DNA from: Thermoproteota archaeon
GTDB taxonomy: Archaea; Thermoproteota; Thermoprotei_A; Sulfolobales; Ignicoccaceae
NCBI GenBank assembly: GCA_013154085.1
Contig: JAADDE010000034.1
Coordinates: forward strand, 1 to 36,702
DNA length: 36,702 bases
Direction: 5' to 3'
A program made the position numbers and the translations under genes. Shown here piece after piece: positions 31,674 through 36,702 of the stretch. Under the pieces are notes generated by a model. It was not told the DNA's origin. It saw only the letters and a list, made by a program, of their open reading frames with translations, and ran no database searches. The first letter of the stretch is position 1. Every line of letters starts with the position of its first letter.

Positions 31674-32329
31674 GAGCAGTCGCGCTGTTGTCGGGCGGAA
31701 AGGACAGCAACTACGCCCTCCATTGGGCGGCCCTCCACGGCTTGGAGCTCTGTTGCGCAGCGACTTTGAAGCCGCCGGAGGATTCCGAGCTCTTGCAGTT
31801 TCCCTCTGTAGAGCTGGCAGGGCTCCAGGCTAAGGCGATGGGACTGAAGTGGATGTATGCCATTGGCGACGAGGAAAAGCTCGAGGAGTTGCTCGGGAGG
31901 GCGCGGCGCGAGGGGGCAACTCATGTGGTCAGTGGGGCCCTCCTTTCGGATTATCAAAGACAGAGGCTCGGCTTCGTCGCGAAGTCGCTTGGCTTAGTTC
32001 CGGTGAACCCCCTCTGGAGGATTGACCAAGAGGAATACATGAGGTCTCTGGTGAGGCACGGCTTCGAGTTCATTATCATACGGGTGGCGGCCGAAGGCCT
32101 GGGGCCGGAGTGGCTGGGTCGGGTGATAGACGAGGAGGCCGTGGAGGAGATAATCAGGATTGCCAAGAAGTACGGCTTCAACCCGGCGTTTGAGGGGGGC
32201 GAGGCAGAGACTTTGGTCCTAAAGGCGCCTCTGTATAGGAAAAGGCTCAGGGTGAGGGGGACAGCGCGCAAGAGGGGCTGGGGCGACTGGGTGTACGAGA
32301 TCACCGAAGCGTGGCTGGAAGAAGCTTAA
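31670..32329 (+). CDS. dph6: diphthine-ammonia ligase (Dph6), unusual start codon
   Basis: A PP-loop ATPase of the DUF71/Dph6 family that completes diphthamide on elongation factor 2. It has LLSGGKDSNYALHWA, then THVVSGALLSDYQRQR and NPLWRIDQEEYMRSLV and the C-terminal GFNPAFEGGEAETLVLKAP. The first beta strand (RAVALLSGGKDS) is encoded only if translation begins at CTG 31670, which overlaps the previous TGA (CTGA); no ATG or GTG exists in frame, and TTG 31688 would start right at SGGKDS. Start choice is therefore open; length is 219 or 213 residues. Confidence 0.9.
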   Translation: MRAVALLSGGKDSNYALHWAALHGLELCCAATLKPPEDSELLQFPSVELAGLQAKAMGLKWMYAIGDEEKLEELLGRARREGATHVVSGALLSDYQRQRLGFVAKSLGLVPVNPLWRIDQEEYMRSLVRHGFEFIIIRVAAEGLGPEWLGRVIDEEAVEEIIRIAKKYGFNPAFEGGEAETLVLKAPLYRKRLRVRGTARKRGWGDWVYEITEAWLEEA

Positions 32330-32335
32330 AAGTGA

Positions 32336-32968
32336 GTGCTAGTGCCCCCTACGGGCATTGAAATGAAGTACTTGCTGGATACCATGAGGGAGATAGCGAC
32401 GTTTGTCTACTTTGCAAGCAAAATGCTGAAGGAGCATCAAGTCGAGGAGTTCACTAACTTGCTGGTGAAAGCTTACAACACGCCCGGAACAAAAGTGCTG
32501 GTCATGGGAGCAGGGAGGAGCGGTTTGGTGGCCCGGGCCTTTGCGATGAGGCTTATGCACTTGGGGTACAACGCATACGTGCTGGGGGACACGATAGTTC
32601 CGAGCGTCCGCGAAGGAGATGTGGTGGTAGCAATTTCGGGATCCGGAAGCACGAAGCTTGTCTTGGCGGCAGCCGAAGCGGCGAAGCAAGTGGGCGCCAC
32701 CGTGGTGGTGCTCACCAGCTATCCACACTCTCCCTTGGGGAAGATGGCAGACGTAGTGGTCGAGATACCCGGCAGAACGAAGGTATCTAAGTCGCAAGAC
32801 TACTTCGCGCGGCAGATACTCGGCCAGCACGAGCCCCTAGCCCCGCTGGGCACCCTCTTTGAGATAACCGTGCAGTCTTTCTTGGACAGCTTAGTGGTGG
32901 AGCTCATGCACAGGCTGGGCAAGAGCGAAGAAGACTTAAGAATGCAACACGCAAACATCGAGCTGTGA
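32336..32968 (+). CDS. 6-phospho-3-hexuloisomerase
   Basis: A 210-residue SIS-domain protein from GTG 32336. The sugar-phosphate site shows [32 protein letters not shown] and [12 protein letters not shown], and the last helix ends [13 protein letters not shown] as in archaeal PHI proteins such as MJ1247. It interconverts fructose 6-phosphate and 3-hexulose 6-phosphate, used in archaea to make pentose phosphates by the reverse ribulose-monophosphate route. No HPS gene is adjacent. Its TGA overlaps the next GTG. Confidence 0.92.
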   Translation: MLVPPTGIEMKYLLDTMREIATFVYFASKMLKEHQVEEFTNLLVKAYNTPGTKVLVMGAGRSGLVARAFAMRLMHLGYNAYVLGDTIVPSVREGDVVVAISGSGSTKLVLAAAEAAKQVGATVVVLTSYPHSPLGKMADVVVEIPGRTKVSKSQDYFARQILGQHEPLAPLGTLFEITVQSFLDSLVVELMHRLGKSEEDLRMQHANIEL

Positions 32969-33828
32969 GGTTCGAGGTACTCAGAGACTTTGACCCGTGG
33001 AGTGGCCAGCTCTGCACGTGCCCGAGAAAGTACAGCCTCCAGCCCTACACCAACTGTCCGTTCTCCTGTCTGTACTGCTACGCGACGTCGTACATAAAGC
33101 GTCCGTTCTCGCCTAAGAAAAATTTCCTTGAGAAGCTCAGGAGGGACTTAAAGAAGGCAGATAGGAGCAAGTTCATCAATATGTCAACTTCCAGCGACCC
33201 CTATCCACCCATAGAAGCGGAGTTGGGACTGACGCGCTCCGCCCTCGAGCTCTTGAGGGAGCACGGCTTCAGAGTCTTAATAACCACGAAAGGAACTCTC
33301 GTGACCAGAGATATAGAGTTGCTGAGGGGAATAGGCGCAGTTATGATGACCATAACCACCTTGGACGACAGGCTGGCCAGAAGGCTGGAGCCGGGAGCTC
33401 CCCCGCCCTCGGAGCGCGTGGAGGCTTTGGGAAGGGTCGCGTCGTCTGTTCCGGCGGGCGTGAGGCTCGACCCAATAATCCCGGGCGTGAACTCCTCGGA
33501 GGAGGAAATAAGAGAAATGCTCAGAAAGCTGAGGTCGCTCGGAGTTCTGCACGTAATGGCGTCTACTTACAAGGCCAAGCCGGACAACCTAAGAAGAATG
33601 GTAAAGATATTCCCGCACTTGAACAAGCTCTACGAGCGTGCCGAGAGGGTCGGGGGGTACCGCTACCTCCCCAGAGCCGTGAGAGAGGAGCTGCTCAGGC
33701 CGGTCGCGGAAACTGCACGCAAGCTCGGCATGAGCTACGCGTTCTGCCGCGAGGGAATCCCGTTCGAAGCGCCCTCTTGCGACGGCAGTCACTTGTTGCC
33801 CCACAGCAGGCACTTGCCGTCCACGTAG
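32965..33828 (+). CDS. SplB-like radical SAM protein (COG1533 type)
   Basis: A 287-residue protein from GTG 32965. The radical SAM cluster motif is [16 protein letters not shown] (CxxxCxxC), followed by [42 protein letters not shown] and a C-terminal [17 protein letters not shown] with further Cys. Related to spore photolyase-like proteins, but archaeal members have no known substrate and often act on RNA or small molecules. Its last 40 bases overlap the Cys-rich gene on the minus strand. Confidence 0.88.
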   Translation: MRFEVLRDFDPWSGQLCTCPRKYSLQPYTNCPFSCLYCYATSYIKRPFSPKKNFLEKLRRDLKKADRSKFINMSTSSDPYPPIEAELGLTRSALELLREHGFRVLITTKGTLVTRDIELLRGIGAVMMTITTLDDRLARRLEPGAPPPSERVEALGRVASSVPAGVRLDPIIPGVNSSEEEIREMLRKLRSLGVLHVMASTYKAKPDNLRRMVKIFPHLNKLYERAERVGGYRYLPRAVREELLRPVAETARKLGMSYAFCREGIPFEAPSCDGSHLLPHSRHLPST

Positions 33829-34109
33829 CAGACGCACGCCGGACACTTCTCCGGGCCCTCGCACTTCTCGGGCACGCTCTTTCCCTCCTTCAATCTCTCA
33901 ATTACCTTTTCCACGGCCTCCGGCCCGATCTTCGATGCGTTCACCAAGCAGTGCTGGACGGCTTTCAGCATGTGAAGGCCCTTTCGGTACAGCGGACACT
34001 CCATCCACCTCTTGGTGTGTATTCCGAATATGTTTGGGCTTTCTTTGCCGTCTACCAAGCACAAGTACATATTGCCCTTTAGCTTTCTGGCGAACGGGCA
34101 GATGTCCAA
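33789..34109 (-). CDS. Cys-rich small protein, putative metal- or Fe-S-binding
   Basis: A 106-residue protein from TTG 34109 behind GTGAAGGGCG. It carries about ten Cys: DICPFA, YLCLVDG, MECPLYRKG, VQHCLVN, and a C-terminal group [18 protein letters not shown] with CLLW. The N- and C-terminal arrangements (Cx2 to x10 spacing) look like a metal-binding pair, perhaps Fe-S. No family recognised. It faces the SplB-like protein tail to tail and overlaps it, which argues for care about its 3' end. Confidence 0.6.
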   Translation of the reverse strand: MDICPFARKLKGNMYLCLVDGKESPNIFGIHTKRWMECPLYRKGLHMLKAVQHCLVNASKIGPEAVEKVIERLKEGKSVPEKCEGPEKCPACVCYVDGKCLLWGNK

Positions 34110-34163
34110 CGCCCTTCACCTCGTTTTATCGCCCCGCACTGTGCACCTCCGGGTCTAGAGGCG

Positions 34164-34847
34164 TTGCGTAAGCTGAAAATAATAATGGCATACTCTGCGC
34201 TGGAAACAGTGCCTCGCGAAATCGCTGGTCATCCGGAAGTGAGGAGGCATGCGGAGAGGCGCGGGAAGCCCCCGACCAAGCTGATCCTTGACAAGAGCTA
34301 CCACTACCACGCAATGTCAAAACTCAAGGAGAAGGAGTCGCGGGGAAGGCCGGACATAGTCTTCATGTTTCTGGCGGCCGCCCTTTCGTCTCCCCTCAAC
34401 ATAAGGGGGCTGCTGGAAGTGTATATCCACACCAGGCAAGATTTGGTGATATTTGTAAACCCCAAAATGAAACCAATAAGGAGCTATGAGAGGTTTCTGG
34501 GCATAATGGAGCAGCTCTTCGAATATGGGCGTGTCCCTCCGGACTCCGAGGAGCCGTTTATGGAAGTACGAAATATGACCTTAAAGCACCTAGTAAGGAA
34601 GATCATTGGGGCAAAGGGAATAATCCTCATGGATCCGAAGGCCCCTCTGAAGAAGCCTAGGGAGGTGGCGCAGCTGGCGTTCGAGCACCCAGTGGTGGTT
34701 GGAGGCTTTCCTCGAGGAGACTACGGCCTGGAGGCATACGAGCTCAGCCTCCATAGATACTACATCTTTCCGGCAGTCTTGGATTACTGGCTTGTGGCCG
34801 ATCGCATTATAGCGTCCTACGAGGAGCTTGTTGGGGTGTACGAGTGA
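34164..34847 (+). CDS. nep1: 16S rRNA pseudouridine N1-methyltransferase Nep1
   Basis: A 227-residue SPOUT-fold enzyme from TTG 34164. Diagnostic segments: SALETVPREIAGHPEVRRHA, KPPTKLILDKSYHYHAM, GRPDIVFMFLAAALSSPLN, HTRQDLVIFVNPKMKPIRSY, and the knot part VVVGGFPRGDYG. Nep1/Emg1 methylates a pseudouridine in small-subunit rRNA and helps ribosome assembly. Its stop overlaps the next GTG (GTGA), coupling it to a membrane protein gene. Confidence 0.95.
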   Translation: MRKLKIIMAYSALETVPREIAGHPEVRRHAERRGKPPTKLILDKSYHYHAMSKLKEKESRGRPDIVFMFLAAALSSPLNIRGLLEVYIHTRQDLVIFVNPKMKPIRSYERFLGIMEQLFEYGRVPPDSEEPFMEVRNMTLKHLVRKIIGAKGIILMDPKAPLKKPREVAQLAFEHPVVVGGFPRGDYGLEAYELSLHRYYIFPAVLDYWLVADRIIASYEELVGVYE

Positions 34848-35341
34848 AATCAAGCTTTATAATAGCCATATCCACGATAATGATAGCTCTTGCCGTGGGT
34901 TCGCTGGACTACGACAGTATAGGAGGCTCGACGTCGTTGTTGAACCCGGCAGCCGCTATAGCTACCGTCATAGCTTTCATAGCCCTTGTCACTTACGAGG
35001 AAGGAAGCTCTGGGGAATTGCACAGAGAAGTGCTTAAAGGGTCTCTGCTGGCTGCTGTCGCACTCGACTTAGCTAAGACGTTCAGCTTGGTCACAGGAGC
35101 TTTGATCCCGGAGCAGCTGAGGATGAGCGTAATCTGGCTCGGGATAGGTCTAATAGAACGAAAGGAGATAACGCTCTTCGCGACGCAACCGTTCCCTATA
35201 GGGCCAGTGCCCTTCGAGGCAAGGGCGCTGGCGCTGGACCCGGTCCCCTTAATCCTCTTGGGCTATTATTGGTTCGCGATTCGCCGAAAAGCTAATAAAA
35301 GCCAGCCGGGATCCCCCGCGCGGAGGGCCGCCGTAGTATAG
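34844..35341 (+). CDS. membrane protein, unknown, running into the tRNA-Glu gene
   Basis: A 165-residue protein from GTG 34844. It has four or more hydrophobic segments (around SSFIIAISTIMIALAVGSLD, AAAIATVIAFIALVTYEE, LLAAVALDLAKTFSLVTGA and VPLILLGYYWFAIRRKA). The final 18 residues (NKSQPGSPARRAAVV) are basic and read through the tRNA promoter and into the first 15 bases of the tRNA gene. Unknown family. The overlap may be real or the gene may be out of use at its end. Confidence 0.6.
   Translation: MKSSFIIAISTIMIALAVGSLDYDSIGGSTSLLNPAAAIATVIAFIALVTYEEGSSGELHREVLKGSLLAAVALDLAKTFSLVTGALIPEQLRMSVIWLGIGLIERKEITLFATQPFPIGPVPFEARALALDPVPLILLGYYWFAIRRKANKSQPGSPARRAAVV
35284..35301 (+). promoter_or_regulatory. 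promoter of tRNA-Glu
   Basis: CGAAAAGCTAATAAAAG is a purine-rich BRE followed by a TATA-like box whose centre lies about 30 bases before the tRNA start at 35327; it is embedded in the 3' end of the membrane-protein gene. Confidence 0.6.
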
Positions 35342-35404
35342 TCCGGCCAAGTATGCGGGCCTCTCAAGCCCGTGACCCGGGTTCAAATCCCGGCGGCGGC
35401 ACCA
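35327..35404 (+). tRNA. tRNA-Glu (CUC anticodon), CCA encoded, no intron
   Basis: The acceptor stem GCCGCCG pairs with CGGCGGC (35394-35400), followed by discriminator A and CCA. The D arm has GUAU/GUAU pairs, the anticodon arm is CGGGC-CUCUCAA-GCCCG with anticodon CUC, and the T arm CCGGG-UUCAAAU-CCCGG is perfect. Codon read is GAG (Glu). No intron is visible. The CCA being present in the DNA is noted; it is common in some crenarchaeal tRNA genes. Confidence 0.95.
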
Positions 35405-35461
35405 CCACGGGCACCTCTCCCCAAAGCAACAATTCCCTAAGACGGGTCATCATCGATCTCC

Positions 35462-35898
35462 ATGGGGCCGGCTTTGGCATCAAAGGAGGCGTACCTCTTG
35501 TGCAAGAGGGCCAAGGAGATGTTCGAGGGAGCGGTGTGGCACTTGGAGAGGGGTCACTAGGACTTAGCATGCTTCGAGACTGACAAGCAGTGCAACTATG
35601 GATAAAGTGCATGCTTCTGGACTTGTGGAACGAGGCCCCCCACCTCCACGACCTCGGTCAGTTGCTGGGTTTCGCCCTCAAGAAACTCTTGGCGTCTGGT
35701 TCGGAGGTGGACAAGCTGGCAGAGAAGCTAGGGTCAATGAGAAGGGATTTATGGTTCCTCTCGGAAAGTTATTACGAGGCTAGGTATGAGGAGGTGGAGT
35801 ATCTCAAGGAAGATGCCGAGAGGTGCATAGCTATGGCGGGCGCGCTGAGGGATGTAATAGAAGATAGTGAGAAGGGTTGCGCGCGGAGGAGTATATGA
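35462..35898 (+). pseudogene. broken HEPN-domain gene (internal stop and frameshift)
   Basis: ATG 35462 starts a HEPN-like frame ASKEAYLLCKRAKEMFEGAV then HLERGH, which stops at TAG 35558-35560 where HEPN families often have Tyr; it then reads DLACFETDK in the same frame. The match resumes in a different frame from GTG 35590 (VQLWIKCMLLDLW, then HLHDLGQLLGF), needing about one extra base. The two defects lie within 32 bases. The rest of the helical domain is intact up to 35898 and its stop overlaps the MNT start by ATGA. The most likely reading is a decayed HEPN partner of a HEPN/MNT toxin-antitoxin pair; a sequencing error is the alternative. Confidence 0.7.
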
Positions 35899-36224
35899 TA
35901 GAGATGCTTAGGGAGCTGAGCAAGTGGAGGAAAGTGGCGAAGATGGTAGCTGAGGCGGCTGAGGAAGTGCTGGGAAGCGTGGAAGTATATGTGGTTGGCG
36001 GCGTCGCCGAAGGAAGATTTACGGCGGCGAGCGGCCTAGACGTATTAATATTGGCTAGAAACGTCCCTCCTACATCCAAGAAATTGTGGATCGCCGCTGA
36101 GATAAGAGAAAGAGCTATTCACAAGGGTGCCCCTTTATACTATCCGCTAAACCTCCACATCTACAACAAGCAGGACTTCGACAGCTTGAAAAAATATTAC
36201 AAGAAAATGATAAGAATCAAATAG
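35895..36224 (+). CDS. MNT-type nucleotidyltransferase with degenerate catalytic motif
   Basis: A 109-residue protein from ATG 35895 behind GGAGGAG; TTG 35877 also lies in frame. After a helical N-terminus it reads VYVVGGVAEGRFTAASGLDVLIL, which lines up with the GSxxxG...SDIDLL signature of minimal nucleotidyltransferases (MNT), but the Ser is Val and one catalytic Asp is Gly. The last part HIYNKQDFDSLKKYYKK is typical of MNT ends. It overlaps the broken HEPN gene by ATGA. In HEPN/MNT pairs the MNT protein counteracts HEPN by AMPylation; this copy is likely inactive or altered. Confidence 0.7.
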   Translation: MIEMLRELSKWRKVAKMVAEAAEEVLGSVEVYVVGGVAEGRFTAASGLDVLILARNVPPTSKKLWIAAEIRERAIHKGAPLYYPLNLHIYNKQDFDSLKKYYKKMIRIK

Positions 36225-36271
36225 CTACTAGCAAAACAGAGCCTGCTTTAAGAGAATGCGGTGAGCTGAGG

Positions 36272-36484
36272 GTGGTTGCCGAAGCGGAAGTGGTTGTGTT
36301 CGTGCCCCCGTTCTTGGGGACCTCGCTGATATCAATATTACTATTCATAATCGCCAAGAATAAGCTGGGGTGGGGATACGCCTACTCGATAACGCTGGCA
36401 TCTCTCCTCTCGGCACTGCTCGGCGCGTTGATGTATATTGTAATGACAATAGTGCTGGGGTGCCCGCCGTGCAAAGTTCCGTGA
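36272..36484 (+). CDS. small hydrophobic membrane protein (70 aa)
   Basis: From GTG 36272 behind GGTGAGCTGAGG, a 70-residue protein with two transmembrane helices (around VVVFVPPFLGTSLISILLFI and ITLASLLSALLGALMYIVMT) joined by KNKLGWGYAYS and a C-terminal GCPPCKVP with two Cys. The Cys pair may form a disulfide. No family recognised. It could be a small structural membrane component; nothing supports a more specific call. Confidence 0.55.
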   Translation: MVAEAEVVVFVPPFLGTSLISILLFIIAKNKLGWGYAYSITLASLLSALLGALMYIVMTIVLGCPPCKVP

Positions 36485-36503
36485 GCATGAGGAAGTTCGT
36501 CCC

Positions 36504-36579
36504 CTTGCCCATCAGCCGCCGCCTCGGCGGCTTAGCAGGGGTCCCTGACCCCCGCCGCCGTGCGAGCGGGCCCGGCAAG
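36504..36579. ncRNA. GC-rich branched hairpin structure, possible structured RNA (strand unclear)
   Basis: CTTGCC (36504-36509) pairs with GGCAAG (36574-36579), enclosing AGCCGCCG/CGGCGGCT (36514-36521 and 36525-36532, loop CCT) and GGGGTC/GACCCC (36538-36543 and 36547-36552, loop CCT). Such nested perfect stems are expected for a functional RNA. The reading frames across it look like shadow frames. I cannot identify it as RNase P, SRP RNA or another family, and strand is not decided: a TATA-like CTATAAGG lies upstream on the minus strand. Confidence 0.4.
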
Positions 36580-36612
36580 CTTTGAGCCTTGTTGCGAGAT
36601 ACCTTATAGCAA

Positions 36613-36622
36613 TACTTATTAA
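36613..36622 (+). promoter_or_regulatory. TATA-like box before a GC-rich leader
   Basis: TACTTATTAA lies about 25-30 bases upstream of the GC-rich segment starting near 36640, suggesting a transcript that continues beyond the window. Confidence 0.4.
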
Positions 36623-36652
36623 CCCCTTCCGGTGCTAGGCTGACTCGGAGGG

Positions 36653-36683
36653 CCCGCCCCGGAGCGGGGAGAACCGGGGCGGG
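36653..36683. other. perfect 10-bp hairpin at the window end
   Basis: CCCGCCCCGG (36653-36662) pairs perfectly with CCGGGGCGGG (36674-36683) around an 11-base loop. It follows a TATA-like box and is not followed by a T-run, so it is more likely the 5' part of a structured RNA or leader than a terminator. The gene itself would lie outside the window. Confidence 0.45.
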
Positions 36684-36702
36684 GGAGCAAACTAATAAAC
36701 GG

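Noticed and set aside
35558-35560. TAG read as pyrrolysine in the HEPN gene
   Set aside because: A frame change follows within 32 bases and nothing in the window suggests a pyrrolysine system; pseudogene decay is simpler.
35353-35612. Frames of 76 (plus) and 82 (minus) codons near the tRNA
   Set aside because: They span the tRNA 3' half and the HEPN remnant in wrong frames and have Gly/Pro/Ser-rich content without motifs.
36485-36585. Frames of about 70 codons across the GC-rich hairpins
   Set aside because: Arg/Pro/Gly-rich composition arises from the palindromic GC-rich sequence; no ribosome-binding site or motif supports them.

Overview
The window looks like crenarchaeal chromosome, probably Desulfurococcales, and the gene content would suit an Ignicoccus-like hyperthermophile; the genus is only a guess. 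The evidence is a set of archaeal marker genes (aIF2-alpha, Nop10, Gar1, SRP19, S8e, L21e, Nep1, FAU-1, CarS, mevalonate kinase, a TFB-type factor), many GTG/TTG starts, ATGA-type gene overlaps, TATA-like boxes just upstream of genes, and a tRNA with an encoded CCA. Genes are tightly packed. Convergent neighbours usually overlap by 13 to 47 bases.

Region by region. 1-3662: a truncated ParA/MinD-type ATPase with an unknown partner gene, facing a four-gene operon of unknown proteins. 3672-6315: a split cobalamin-independent methionine synthase (catalytic half plus a half without zinc ligands) and a SAM methyltransferase. 6316-7991: an ORC/Cdc6-like AAA+ ATPase with a winged helix, flanked on both sides by TTGGAC/GTCCAA repeats. 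Four copies downstream are spaced exactly 11 bases apart. This is the best candidate for an undescribed replicon, partition or operator system. 7992-13762: SPOUT methyltransferase, a 30-residue mini-gene, Asd, a membrane-tethered NYN ribonuclease, HisG, a secreted protein, Cmk and an Mrp ATPase. 13834-18211: mevalonate kinase, a secreted CxxCH protein with a Thr/Val tail, UPF0147, FAU-1 and CarS. 18165-21860: information-processing genes (UPF0200/aIF2-alpha/Nop10 on minus; S8e/SRP19/Gar1/TFB on plus).

21870-25467: a two-helix membrane protein, a remarkable Thr/Val-rich membrane-anchored surface protein, HisF and a GlcNAc-1-phosphate transferase of the N-glycosylation type. 25424-31673: a sugar isomerase-like protein, L21e, a QueD-like protein, a TtuA/Ncs6-like protein that has lost its PP-loop domain, a Dim2/Krr1-like KH protein, a nucleotidyltransferase, two divergent secreted proteins and an aspartate dehydrogenase-like protein. 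31670-34847: Dph6 (apparently CTG or TTG start), 6-phospho-3-hexuloisomerase, a SplB-like radical SAM protein, a Cys-rich small protein and Nep1. 34844-36702: a membrane protein whose end runs into tRNA-Glu(CUC), a broken HEPN gene next to a degenerate MNT gene, a small membrane protein and GC-rich hairpins that may belong to structured RNA.

Functional themes are amino-acid synthesis (Met, His, Asp/Lys/Thr), archaeal lipid synthesis, rRNA/tRNA modification, translation and a Thr/Val-rich cell surface. No insertion sequence, CRISPR array or rRNA gene was recognised.
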